64,000 nt of DNA from Spirosoma arboris (GTDB taxonomy: Bacteria > Bacteroidota > Bacteroidia > Cytophagales > Spirosomataceae): positions 806,001 to 870,000 of the forward strand of contig NZ_WPIN01000001.1 of assembly GCF_009754945.1 (NCBI RefSeq), read 5' to 3'. The notes beneath the pieces are model-generated. The model ran no database searches. It saw only the letters and a list, made by a program, of their open reading frames with translations, and had not been told where the DNA came from. The translations under genes and the position numbers were made by a program. Shown here in pieces: positions 35,229 through 43,717 of the stretch. The first letter of the stretch is position 1. Every line of letters starts with the position of its first letter.

Positions 35229-35280
35229 AGAGTCGATGGTATTAGGTGTCATCCGCTTTTGATTAATGACTACCGACTCT
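35229..35280 (-). terminator. Imperfect hairpin between small protein B and PARP gene
   Basis: AGAGTCGATGGT near 35229 and ACTACCGACTCT near 35269 pair imperfectly just past the stop of the gene ending at 35291. No T-run follows on the minus strand. It could lower read-through into the PARP-like gene or serve as a processing site. Confidence 0.4.
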
Positions 35281-35290
35281 CGATTTTATA

Positions 35291-35686
35291 TTACGCCAGC
35301 ATTTTGCGTAGAACGCCAAGTCGATTGCGAGAGAAGCCAACGGTTTTTTCGGCGAAGTGGCTGCAATCGGGACTGAGATCATACGCTAGCCGATGACCGG
35401 GCGCAGAGGCATAGGCGGTTAATAATTCCTGCCATTGAAGATTATAGGCAAAGTGAGACAGCAGCAATCGTCCCCGATTCAGGTATTTTTTCTGTTTGGG
35501 TGTCAGACCAGACCAATCCGTATCGTCAGGCCGGAGTAAGTCGGGGAGTGCTGTTGCAGGGGCATCTGGATGCAGTTGCTGAAGCAGGAATAAACCCAGT
35601 TCGAGATCAACTAATTGCCGGGTCGAGAGCGACGGGCGTGGCGTGTAAGCCGGGGTATTTGCGCGAGGACGTGAGGTATGAGTCAT
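35291..35686 (-). CDS. Small protein B, paralogue of the 32903-33355 product
   Basis: The 131-residue protein has a disordered N-terminus (about 1-20, Pro/Thr-rich) and a helical core: LVDLELGLFLLQQLHPDAP, LPDLL, LTPKQKKYLNRGRLLLSHF, and LQWQELLTAYASAPG. The core matches small protein A. The C-terminal Arg/Lys-rich end (SRNRLGVLRKMLA) could bind nucleic acid, but this is speculative. It probably leads a transcript with the PARP-like gene and faces the divergent WYL regulator gene across a 160-bp gap with the second operator. The family is not recognised. Confidence 0.65.
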   Translation of the reverse strand: MTHTSRPRANTPAYTPRPSLSTRQLVDLELGLFLLQQLHPDAPATALPDLLRPDDTDWSGLTPKQKKYLNRGRLLLSHFAYNLQWQELLTAYASAPGHRLAYDLSPDCSHFAEKTVGFSRNRLGVLRKMLA

Positions 35687-35711
35687 GATAAGTCTAAGTG
35701 ATTGTCCGATT

Positions 35712-35748
35712 CAAAAGTATATCCTATAAAACGTAATCTATTTACGGT
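35712..35748 (-). promoter_or_regulatory. Promoter and inverted-repeat operator, copy 2
   Basis: On the minus strand TACTTTTG (35712-35719) is a perfect TAnnTTTG -7 box. AACGTAATCTATTTACGGT (35730-35748) repeats the operator of 33399-33417 with three changes, one in the spacer-side base and two in the right arm. The operator edge is 44 bp from the start codon at 35686, as in copy 1. The divergent WYL-domain protein is the natural candidate to bind both. Confidence 0.72.
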
Positions 35749-35846
35749 CTTCTTTTTTATTGAAAAAAAGTTTCGCTCCTTTGTGGTCGCCAAATATAAT
35801 TACAATACGTCTGATTATATTTTATTTGTACTATATATAATACAGT

Positions 35847-36917
35847 ATGCCTATAACCCGTTCAGCCTTTCAACGTTATCGACTTATCGACGAAATCATC
35901 AGCCGATACCCACGTCGGTATTCCAAGCAGAAACTTTTTGAACTCTGCCAGGACAAATGCGGTATCCGGTCCATCTCGTCACTCGAAAAAGATATTCAGC
36001 GGATGCGAGAAGACCACGATGCGCCCATTGAGTACGACAAACGGGCCAATGGCTATTACTACAGCAACCCACAGTTCCGGTTACTGAACTTAATGCTGAC
36101 TCCCGATGACATGGAAGCGTTGGAACAGGCTCGGGAAGTATTGGCTGCTACACAGGGCGCGTCGGTGGCCGATGAACTCGACAATGCGTTGCAACGCGTG
36201 CGGCAAAGCCTCGACATTATTCGGGAGGTAAAAACGGATGCACCTACGCGACGTGTGGTGTACGTGGAAGAGAAAATTCTGGGCGGCAATCGCCAATACG
36301 TACCCGTATTGATTCGGGCAGTAAACCAGAATCGGCAGGTGGCATTTCGGTACCTCAAACATGAAGATGCCGTGTCAATGAGTGGCAGTATAGCCGTAAG
36401 AAAAGCCAAAGCCCGCACGATTGACCCAGGCCTGATTACACCTGAGCGTCCCAAACTGCGCATCCTGCACCCGATTTTGTTACGAGAAGTGGCCGATAGC
36501 TGGTACGTCATTGGCTACGATGCGGCCAGTGGTGGCGAACGGACCTTCGCGCTGGATCGTATGAGCGAACTCGAACTGCTGGACGACCCCTGCGACGTAC
36601 CGCCCGCCATATTGACCAACGTGAGTGAGTTGTTCGAGCATATCTTCGGTATAACAGATAGTCACGGGCCGGTTGAAGATATTGTGCTATCATTCAGTCC
36701 GTTGTTTGGTCGCTACGTAACGACTAAACCTATTCACCAAACACAGGAAGTTCTAAGCGACACCGAAACCGAGTGCATAATACGGCTTCGTCTGGCTCCC
36801 AACCGCGATTTGCTCATGCACCTTCGCAGCTACGGCGAACACCTGACGGTACTGCAACCTGAGAGTCTGGTAAAAGAAATGAAAACGTCGCTAGAGGCCA
36901 CGCTGGCGAAGTATTAA
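35847..36917 (+). CDS. WYL-domain transcriptional regulator (YafY-like)
   Basis: The 356-residue protein has an N-terminal helix-turn-helix region (about 1-60, with SAFQRYRLIDEIISRYPRRYSKQKLFELC), a linker helix (about 85-125) and a WYL domain (about 145-265, with RQVAFRYLKHED and SWYVIGYDAASGGERTFALDR). A C-terminal extension follows (WCX-like, about 275-350). WYL regulators bind a ligand, often a nucleic acid, and repress or activate neighbouring defence or repair genes. It is divergent from small protein B with a 160-bp gap. The likely target is the operator at 35730 and its copy at 33399. Confidence 0.88.
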   Translation: MPITRSAFQRYRLIDEIISRYPRRYSKQKLFELCQDKCGIRSISSLEKDIQRMREDHDAPIEYDKRANGYYYSNPQFRLLNLMLTPDDMEALEQAREVLAATQGASVADELDNALQRVRQSLDIIREVKTDAPTRRVVYVEEKILGGNRQYVPVLIRAVNQNRQVAFRYLKHEDAVSMSGSIAVRKAKARTIDPGLITPERPKLRILHPILLREVADSWYVIGYDAASGGERTFALDRMSELELLDDPCDVPPAILTNVSELFEHIFGITDSHGPVEDIVLSFSPLFGRYVTTKPIHQTQEVLSDTETECIIRLRLAPNRDLLMHLRSYGEHLTVLQPESLVKEMKTSLEATLAKY

Positions 36918-36969
36918 GTCAGTGCGAACTATACCTGACTATACCCTGATAACCCTTACCCATTTTCTT

Positions 36970-37497
36970 ATGCCCACATTTACAACGACCCTTCAAAAAT
37001 TTGGCGAAAAAGGCGATAAAACCCGGTGGACGTACATAGAGATTCCGATTGCCATTAGCGATGAGCTGAAACCCGGACAGAAACAGTCGTTTCGGGTGAA
37101 GGGAACATTGGATAATTACCCGATTAAATTAGTGGCTCTGCTTCCGTTGGGTCGCTCGGTAAATCCGGAAGGGCGATTTATGATGCCCATCAACGCTACG
37201 ATGCGTCGGGGACTTGGGAAGGAGGAAGAAGGAACGCCTATTCGGGTGAGTCTTGAGGTAGACAATGACCCTTTGCCACAATCAGCCGATCTGCTTGAGT
37301 GTCTGGAAGACGACCCGACTGCATTAGCAAACTTTCGGAAATTGAGCCCAAGCCACCAGAACTATTTCAGTAACTGGATTGAAGATGCTAAAACAATCGA
37401 CACCAAAACCAAACGACTGACGCAGGCTGTCACGGGTTTGTCGTTAGGCATGAATTTCGGTGAGATGATTAGGCATTTTAAACCGGGATTACGCTGA
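36970..37497 (+). CDS. DUF1905/YdeI-like protein
   Basis: The ATG at 36970 gives 175 residues (MPTFTTTLQKFGEKGDKTRW); the start 48 bp upstream lacks support. Residues 1-95 match the DUF1905 pattern (WTYIEIPIAIS, SFRVKGTLDNYPIKLVALLPLG, RFMMPINATMRRGLGKEEEGTPIRVSLEVD). The C-terminal part (LSPSHQNYFSNWIEDAKTIDTKTKRLTQAV) resembles the YdeI/OmpD-associated domain. The function of these soluble proteins is not known. It starts 52 bp after the WYL gene and is probably co-transcribed. Its stop codon lies in the arm of an inverted repeat. Confidence 0.8.
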   Translation: MPTFTTTLQKFGEKGDKTRWTYIEIPIAISDELKPGQKQSFRVKGTLDNYPIKLVALLPLGRSVNPEGRFMMPINATMRRGLGKEEEGTPIRVSLEVDNDPLPQSADLLECLEDDPTALANFRKLSPSHQNYFSNWIEDAKTIDTKTKRLTQAVTGLSLGMNFGEMIRHFKPGLR

Positions 37498-37588
37498 TTT
37501 TGGGATTTACAGGATTTTGTTTTGCGCTTCTTTGAAGCGAATCGATAGGCAAAATCAGATTAATCCTAAAATCAGCGTAATCCCGGTT
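37481..37588. terminator. Inverted repeat between convergent genes
   Basis: The first 28 bases from 37481 and the last 28 up to 37588 pair with one mismatch, and pairing continues with gaps inward. The plus gene's TGA (37495-37497) is in the left arm; the minus gene's stop (37593-37595) is 5 bp beyond the right arm. The inner part includes TTTACAGGATTTTG, related to the ACAGGATTTACAGG repeats at 33470 and 40668. Confidence 0.72.
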
Positions 37589-37592
37589 CAGA

Positions 37593-40076
37593 CTAGTTAA
37601 ACGGCAGTATCAACTTCAGGCAAACATTCCGGCCTACGCCGAACATACCCAAATGGCCATTGGGCGACTGGGTGAAATACTCGAAATACTTCAATCGGCT
37701 GAGGTTCGACTGGTACGCTACGTCAAACAAATTGTTGACCTGAAATACCACATGCCAGGTGGGCTTGTTCTGCCCAACGTGGACCGACGCATCCAGACCA
37801 GCATTGACTAAGGTGTAAGCAGGCGTAGCGGTTTCGGTATTATTCAGACCCATATATCGGTCCTGCCGGGCATTGTAATCGACGTCGGCTTTAACTGTAA
37901 TATCTGACAACCACTTGGATTTCAGAGTGAGAAGCTGACTCACACCCGTTGACATGCGCAGCGGTGGGATAAAGGGGAGGTATTCGCCCTGAACACCTGC
38001 ATCAGTAAATCGTTGCCCCCGATTATAGCCGTAAACTACTGCTACGCTATTATCGAACGTGAACCCTCGCCAGCCGGTTGGGTGTAGACTGAACTGCGTT
38101 TCAAAGCCGTACAACTGGGCCGATGCCTGTTGATATTGATAGGTTTTGTTGCCAGGCACAATCACGACTGGCTCGCCCTGTGCATCGACCAGTTGCGATA
38201 GGGAGATATAATTTTGAATGTAATTGTTGAATACACTCACCCCAAAATTGACGTCGGGAAAAGTAGCCGTCAGACCAATGTCTTCCTGCAAACTGAACTC
38301 GGGATTGAAATTACGGTTCCCGATATACACGATGTGCGCACCTGGATCAAGCCCGTTGGAAGCAATTTCGGTGATGCTCGGTGCCCGGTAGCCTCGCGCA
38401 ATATTGGCTTTAAGTGCCAGTTTTTCTGAGAACTCATAAGTAGCTCCCAGACTCATAGAAATACCCGTAAATGACTGGTGAAGTGCCGGGAACTGCAATG
38501 TCGCTCCGGCAGTATCAGGCAGAGTTGCGTGTTGTTCGAAACCCGTTTTAGGATTGATGCTGATGTAAAAATCATCACCCGTTAATCGCCGACGATCATA
38601 GCGAAGTCCACCACTCAACGTTAGTTTTTCGGCCTGCCATTTCAGAAAAACGAACGTGCCAACATCGAAGAGATTGTAATCCGGGATGGGGAAAGCGGTG
38701 CCGTTTTTGTTTTTGTTCGACTGGTACATTCCATTGACCCCCACCGTAGTAGCCAGCTGGCCCAGATTGGGAAGGTTGTACCGCAACCCGTAATTGAATG
38801 TGTTGAGTCGCACGAATAAACCGGCCTGATCGGGTTGGGTTGGGTGGTTGTATTCGCGACGGATATTCTGCTGAAAAGCTAACAGTAAGTCGATCTCGCC
38901 ATTGCCAATCTGATAGTGGTTGTTGGTGTGTAGTCGATAGTGCTGGATGCGCTGATGAAGCGGACTAAGGTGATAAGACGACAGTTCACTAGACGGCACA
39001 ATAGGTCGATTTCGAATATCGTCCAGATCAGCTTCAGCAACCTGCCGGGTAAACTGACGAGTCAACGAATCGCGGCTTCCATCGGGAATTCCCTGCAAAT
39101 TATCATACAACGAAGCGCCGAAACGAGAATAACCCTGATGTCCCGAATACCCAAGCATAGCAGTTAATGTCCGCTCTGAAAAGCCCGTATTATAAACTCG
39201 TCCATCAATCTTGTTCTTGTAATTGGTCGCAGCTCGCACTGATCCACGCAGATTCCAGGCCCAGCGCGACCCGCCCGATGCCAAACTCAGCGACTCACCC
39301 AGTAGCCGATTGTTTGACTGATATTCCGTTACAAAACCAACTTTGAGTTTGCCTTCGGTATCTTTTGGATAATTTGGCATCATGCTTACCACACCCGCCA
39401 GAGCGTCGGAACCATACATCAAACTCGCTGGCCCTTTGATTACTTCGGCGCGGTTGATGTTGTAATTGTCGACTTCAACACCATGCTCATCGCCCCACTG
39501 CTGCCCTTCCTGACGAACGCCATCATACAGCGTGAGTACCCGGTTGTAGCCTAATCCACGAATGAAGGGTTTGGAAATATTGGGGCCTGTTTTAACCGCA
39601 TTCAGGCCGGGCGCGTTCTTCACTAATACGTCGATGATATTGCTGCTGGATGAACTTTCGATAGCGCGTGAGGAAATGGCCAGAATCGCTACTGGGTTCT
39701 GGCGGAGGAGCGTACCGCGCGTAACACCTGTGACAACGACCTCGTTGAGCGCATTCACAACAGGGAGCAAAACGGCATTATACTGATCTGTTTGCGCACT
39801 AACTTGTAGTGTGTCAGATTTGTAGCCGACGCAGGAAATAATCAGTTCGTGCGCTAATGTATCTGCTTTGATGGACAGCGAAAACTGTCCTCGGGCATCG
39901 GTAATGGCCCCTTTATTTTGCCCAGTCAGGCTGATGTTGCCAAATGGAATGGGTTTGTGGCTGTCGGCATCGGTAACCGATCCACGAATTAGTCGAGTGG
40001 GAGATGGCTGCGCACACAGCACGTTTAGCCCAAGACCATGAAGTCCTAAGCCAATCAGCAGGAAAAATTTGTTCAT
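37593..40076 (-). CDS. TonB-dependent receptor, probable metal uptake type
   Basis: The 827-residue outer-membrane protein has a signal peptide, a carboxypeptidase-regulatory-like beta domain (about 28-115, SVTDADSHKPIPFGNISLTG), a plug (about 115-240) and a barrel ending in an aromatic-poor KLILPFN. The plug sequence DGVRQEGQQWGDEHGVEVD resembles ZnuD-type and other metal receptors. A His-rich membrane protein gene lies 85 bp upstream. Together this suggests zinc, copper or metal-complex uptake, which is an inference. It would need TonB-ExbB-ExbD, not seen here. Confidence 0.88.
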   Translation of the reverse strand: MNKFFLLIGLGLHGLGLNVLCAQPSPTRLIRGSVTDADSHKPIPFGNISLTGQNKGAITDARGQFSLSIKADTLAHELIISCVGYKSDTLQVSAQTDQYNAVLLPVVNALNEVVVTGVTRGTLLRQNPVAILAISSRAIESSSSSNIIDVLVKNAPGLNAVKTGPNISKPFIRGLGYNRVLTLYDGVRQEGQQWGDEHGVEVDNYNINRAEVIKGPASLMYGSDALAGVVSMMPNYPKDTEGKLKVGFVTEYQSNNRLLGESLSLASGGSRWAWNLRGSVRAATNYKNKIDGRVYNTGFSERTLTAMLGYSGHQGYSRFGASLYDNLQGIPDGSRDSLTRQFTRQVAEADLDDIRNRPIVPSSELSSYHLSPLHQRIQHYRLHTNNHYQIGNGEIDLLLAFQQNIRREYNHPTQPDQAGLFVRLNTFNYGLRYNLPNLGQLATTVGVNGMYQSNKNKNGTAFPIPDYNLFDVGTFVFLKWQAEKLTLSGGLRYDRRRLTGDDFYISINPKTGFEQHATLPDTAGATLQFPALHQSFTGISMSLGATYEFSEKLALKANIARGYRAPSITEIASNGLDPGAHIVYIGNRNFNPEFSLQEDIGLTATFPDVNFGVSVFNNYIQNYISLSQLVDAQGEPVVIVPGNKTYQYQQASAQLYGFETQFSLHPTGWRGFTFDNSVAVVYGYNRGQRFTDAGVQGEYLPFIPPLRMSTGVSQLLTLKSKWLSDITVKADVDYNARQDRYMGLNNTETATPAYTLVNAGLDASVHVGQNKPTWHVVFQVNNLFDVAYQSNLSRLKYFEYFTQSPNGHLGMFGVGRNVCLKLILPFN

Positions 40077-40161
40077 TCAGGGTATTATCGTTTGGTAGAA
40101 TTACTCCGGAGAATACGGCATGAGGCATCAACTCGAAGGTCGATGTCTGCCAGTCAGGAAA

Positions 40162-40530
40162 TTACCAAACGACGGGTGGACCCCTGTGAGAGAAGCAGCG
40201 GAAGCGAAAATGAGACTGAAACGAACGGTTTTTAAACAGAAAAACCGACGCTAAACGCTCACGCAGAAGAAACAGAAACGCAAAAAAACTACCGATAACG
40301 ACAGGCAGATGGGCCGCCAGATCGAGTAGTAGGATTTCCTGGGCTGTGTGATTATTGGGGAGGATTGGGCTTTTCCCAAAAGGCCAATAGGGGTGGGCGT
40401 GAACAATAAGTTTACCACTTGGCAAGCGGTGCGCATGGCGGAAAACCACACCGTTGAGCCACATAGCCAGAAACAGGCCAAGCAGCAAACGGGCTACGCG
40501 CAACCGATGTATGTGGAGCAAACCGATCAT
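40162..40530 (-). CDS. Small membrane protein with His-rich loop, upstream of a TonB receptor
   Basis: The 122-residue protein has two membrane helices (about 14-30 and 68-88) around a loop with HAHRLPSGKLIVHAHPYWPF and LPNNHTAQE. The loop contains several His residues, typical of small periplasmic-loop proteins that sit beside metal-related TonB receptors in Bacteroidota. The C-terminal part (RNRSFQSHFRFRCFSHRG) is basic. It is likely co-transcribed with the receptor at 37593-40076. Metal binding is an inference. Confidence 0.6.
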   Translation of the reverse strand: MIGLLHIHRLRVARLLLGLFLAMWLNGVVFRHAHRLPSGKLIVHAHPYWPFGKSPILPNNHTAQEILLLDLAAHLPVVIGSFFAFLFLLRERLASVFLFKNRSFQSHFRFRCFSHRGPPVVW

Positions 40531-40667
40531 TAACTCGTGGGAATCAGTTTATCAAACCTGTATCAAAGATACGCAGGCTAATTATAATTGGTTTTAGACG
40601 AGTCTAAAAAAAATGTTTCATTGATTAAATGGCCACTTTGTGGGGTTGGCGAGCGAGGAAATATATT

Positions 40668-40746
40668 TTTCTGACAGGATTTACAGGATAAAACAGGATT
40701 AATCGCCTAGAAAAATCCTGTTTTATCCTGTAAATCCTGTCAGAAA
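40668..40746. repeat. Perfect 33-bp inverted repeat in a divergent promoter region
   Basis: Arms 40668-40700 and 40714-40746 are perfect complements around a 13-bp loop. The sequence matches the repeat at 33470-33560. Here it lies between divergent genes (starts at 40530 and 40779), 33 bp before the SDR gene, so a terminator role is not expected. The rest of the 248-bp gap holds a near-consensus -7 box GACCTTTG at 40755-40762. Confidence 0.75.
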
Positions 40747-40778
40747 CTTTTAGCGACCTTTGCGTTTAAAAAAAACCT

Positions 40779-41501
40779 ATGACCGTCGAAAATAAAACCA
40801 TCATTATTTCTGGTGCATCACGTGGTATTGGCCGGGCAACCGCTATGCTCTTAGCCGAACACGGTGCCAATGTCGTCGTAACTGCCCGCAACGCCGACGA
40901 ACTCAGTCAACTCGAAAAAGAAGCAACTGAAGGCCATACGCGCGGTAAAATCGTAGCGGTACCCGGCGACGTTACCAGTGAATCAGACATGGAAGCGGTT
41001 GTCAAAACAGCCCTTGATCAGTTCAAACACATCGATGTTGTCATCAATAATGCAGGCTACGGCATTTTCAAAAACGTAGACGAACTCTCCGTTAGCGAGT
41101 GGGACGACCTGATGGCGACCAACGTTAAAGGCACGTTTATTCTGACCAAAGCTGCGTTGCCAAGCCTGAAAGCGCAGGGTTCGGGACATATTGTCGTAGT
41201 GGCATCGGACGTAGCTAAGCGCACCTTTGCGGGTGGTTCGCTGTACACGGCGAGCAAGTACGCGCAGGAAGCGTTCACCGGCGCTCTGCGGAAGGAAGTC
41301 CGTTCGTTTGGCATCAAAGTGACGGGCGTTTACTCTGGTCTGGTGGACTCGAATTTCCACGCCAAAGGCGATCGTGCGGACACACGGGGAAGCTGGCTCC
41401 AAAACGAAGACATGGCCGAGTCGATGCTGTTCATCGTCAGCCGCCCGGCCCATGTGGTCATTGATGAGTTCATGGTGCACCCCTTGTCGCAGGAATATTG
41501 A
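40779..41501 (+). CDS. Short-chain dehydrogenase/reductase (SDR)
   Basis: The 240-residue classical SDR has the cofactor motif GASRGIG at 11-17, NNAG near 90, a catalytic Ser region (VVVASDVAKR) and the Y-x-x-x-K motif in YTASKYAQEAF. Arg at GASRGIG and the ARN segment after strand 2 (VTARNADEL) favour NADP(H). It probably reduces a carbonyl in the cytoplasm; the substrate is unknown. It is monocistronic and is followed by a T-rich hairpin terminator. Confidence 0.92.
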   Translation: MTVENKTIIISGASRGIGRATAMLLAEHGANVVVTARNADELSQLEKEATEGHTRGKIVAVPGDVTSESDMEAVVKTALDQFKHIDVVINNAGYGIFKNVDELSVSEWDDLMATNVKGTFILTKAALPSLKAQGSGHIVVVASDVAKRTFAGGSLYTASKYAQEAFTGALRKEVRSFGIKVTGVYSGLVDSNFHAKGDRADTRGSWLQNEDMAESMLFIVSRPAHVVIDEFMVHPLSQEY

Positions 41502-41561
41502 GAGGGATATAGGATATATGTATTCATCAGCCTATACTTCATATATCCCTTAGTACTTTGT

Positions 41562-41609
41562 AAACACGAGATGAAGTTATCGTACGATGATTTCATCTCG
41601 TGTTTTTTC
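41562..41609 (+). terminator. Rho-independent terminator after the SDR gene
   Basis: A 14-bp stem (AAACACGAGATGAA with TTCATCTCGTGTTT) encloses a palindromic loop (ATCGTACGAT) and is followed by six T residues at 41603-41608. It lies 60 bp past the SDR stop. A weaker AT-rich repeat (AGGGATAT...ATATCCCT) lies between at 41503-41550. Confidence 0.85.
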
Positions 41610-41689
41610 TAAACGCTTGCCGTGAGAGTAGGCTTTTTGTCGATTACGCTTCATTAGGTTGCTCCATTTTTATTCTCATTCAATTGATA

Positions 41690-43717
41690 ATGAAGGCTAC
41701 CTTTCTGGTATCACTCTTTACTCTGTTCAGTTTTCAGGTACTAGCACAGTCTGGCGTAAGCAGTCCCAAACCTGCCTCAAAGCGCTACTTTGGGCTCCAT
41801 TTCGATTTTCATGCAATAAAGGACGATTCGTTGATTGGGCGAAACCTGTCTGAAAAAAGCCTTGATTCGTTGTTGACGGCGGTCAAGCCCGATTTTATTC
41901 AGGTCGATTGTAAAGGGCATACGGGCGTGTCGAGTTATCCGTCGAAAGCAGCTAATGCAACCGTCGCCCCGCATATTGTTGGCGATCCACTGGCATTTTA
42001 CCGATCTGTTACCCGGAAACATGGTGTGGATTTGTACTTACACTATTCGGGTGTGTACGATGACGCTGCCTTGGCTAAACATCCAAACTGGGCAGTTCAG
42101 AAAGCAGATGGCTCTATCAATTCATCGAGAACATCTGTCCACGGTCCTTACGCTGACTCATTGCTGATTCCGCAGTTGAATGAACTGGCCGATTATGGGG
42201 CCAACGGCGTATGGGTCGATGGAGAATGCTGGGCAACAGTGCTGGATTATTCGCCAACGGCACTGGCGAAGTTTCGGGCTGAGACCGGTATTCAGACGGT
42301 GCCGCGTTCGGACAAAGATGCCAACTATGGTGCGTTTAAAGCTTTCGCCCGTCGGTCATTTGCGCAGTACATTGGACATTATGTAGATGCTGTTCATCGC
42401 CATCGACCAACGTTCCGAATTGCGTCGAACTGGGCGTATTCGTCCATGATGCCAGAACCTATTAAAACTAACGTTGACTTTCTGTCGGGCGATCTCACGC
42501 CCAGTAACAGTGTGAACTCAGCTGCGCTGGAAGGGCGAATTATGGCCGCACAAGGTCAGCTTTACCATAAGCCCTGGGATTTGATGTCGTGGAGTTTTTG
42601 GTATGAATTCAATCCAGTACAGAGGCAGGGTGATCAAAAATCGGCTGTTCACCTAATGCAGGAAGCAGCCGAAATAATCTCGCTTGGAGGTGGCTTTCAG
42701 GCCTATTATCAGCAGCGTCATAATGCCTCAATTGGCTTGCGCGAATTGCCCGTTATGGCTGCGTTGAGTCGTTTTGTACGGGCCAGACAACCCTTCTGTG
42801 AAGGGAGCGTGCCGGTACCGCAAATTGCCGTTTTGTATGCGAATTCGACAGTTAGTGCTTTCAATCAATCGTTGTTCGGCAATGGGCAGACACAGCGGAT
42901 CAGTGGTGTGTTGACGGCACTTTTGGATGCCCAATTGCCTGTTGAAGTACTGTCGGAACAGCACCTTCAAGGGCGAATGAATCAATATCCAGTGATTGTG
43001 GTATCACAACAGGATTCGCTGGATACGGGATTCCGAAAGGAACTTCTTGACTATGTTCGGCAGGGTGGGCATCTGCTCCTGATTGGCGCTCAAACAACCC
43101 GGTCGTTTGCCAGCGAACTAGGGATTGAACCTGCTGGCACAGTGGTAAAAGGTCCCAAATGGGTATTGCATAATAGTTCGACGGTTGTGCTGACGGGCCC
43201 TTTTCAGCCCGTGCGTATTACAGGCAAGGATACGAAAGCTATCGACCTATTTCTAAAATCAGAAGCGGCTGATCCAGTGGCGGGTGTTATCGCTACCGAA
43301 ACGTCATTTGGTAAAGGCCAGTTAACAGCCGTGTACGCTGACTTGAGTAGCGATTATCAGAAACATCAGCCAGCCAGACTACGCGACTTTATTGCCTCAC
43401 TTGCCCGGCCATTATTACCGAAGCCTCTGGTCGAGGTAAGTGGTTCTCATTTAGTACATGTTGTCTTGAACCGCCAACATGGTCGGCTGGCTCTGAACCT
43501 GATCAATACCGGCGGTCGCCATGCCGACCCGCAGGTGTTTACCTACGACGAGGTGCCACCCCTAACGAACCTGACCATTCGACTCCGCACCGATGTGAAG
43601 CCAAAACGCATCGTGCAGCAACCCGAAAACAAAGTCTTACCGATTCACTATGCTAATGGCATCGCTACAGTGACTGTGCCGAAGTTGGGGATTCATTCGG
43701 TATTGATGGTGGAATAA
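41690..43717 (+). CDS. Secreted glycosidase-like protein, GHL6/GH29-like with GATase-like domain
   Basis: I place the start at 41690 (signal peptide MKATFLVSLFTLFSFQVLAQ), giving 675 residues. A TIM-barrel part (about 30-380) has LHFDFHA, DFIQVDCKGHTG, YLHYSGVYDD and GVWVDGECW, resembling alpha-L-fucosidase or GHL6-type glycosidases; the Asp/Glu in VDGE are candidate catalytic residues. A second domain (about 390-560) looks like the glutamine-amidotransferase-like fold of these enzymes (PVIVVSQQDSLDTGF, GGHLLLIGAQTT). A small beta domain ends it. It is probably periplasmic or surface-exposed. Substrate unknown. Confidence 0.75.
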   Translation: MKATFLVSLFTLFSFQVLAQSGVSSPKPASKRYFGLHFDFHAIKDDSLIGRNLSEKSLDSLLTAVKPDFIQVDCKGHTGVSSYPSKAANATVAPHIVGDPLAFYRSVTRKHGVDLYLHYSGVYDDAALAKHPNWAVQKADGSINSSRTSVHGPYADSLLIPQLNELADYGANGVWVDGECWATVLDYSPTALAKFRAETGIQTVPRSDKDANYGAFKAFARRSFAQYIGHYVDAVHRHRPTFRIASNWAYSSMMPEPIKTNVDFLSGDLTPSNSVNSAALEGRIMAAQGQLYHKPWDLMSWSFWYEFNPVQRQGDQKSAVHLMQEAAEIISLGGGFQAYYQQRHNASIGLRELPVMAALSRFVRARQPFCEGSVPVPQIAVLYANSTVSAFNQSLFGNGQTQRISGVLTALLDAQLPVEVLSEQHLQGRMNQYPVIVVSQQDSLDTGFRKELLDYVRQGGHLLLIGAQTTRSFASELGIEPAGTVVKGPKWVLHNSSTVVLTGPFQPVRITGKDTKAIDLFLKSEAADPVAGVIATETSFGKGQLTAVYADLSSDYQKHQPARLRDFIASLARPLLPKPLVEVSGSHLVHVVLNRQHGRLALNLINTGGRHADPQVFTYDEVPPLTNLTIRLRTDVKPKRIVQQPENKVLPIHYANGIATVTVPKLGIHSVLMVE

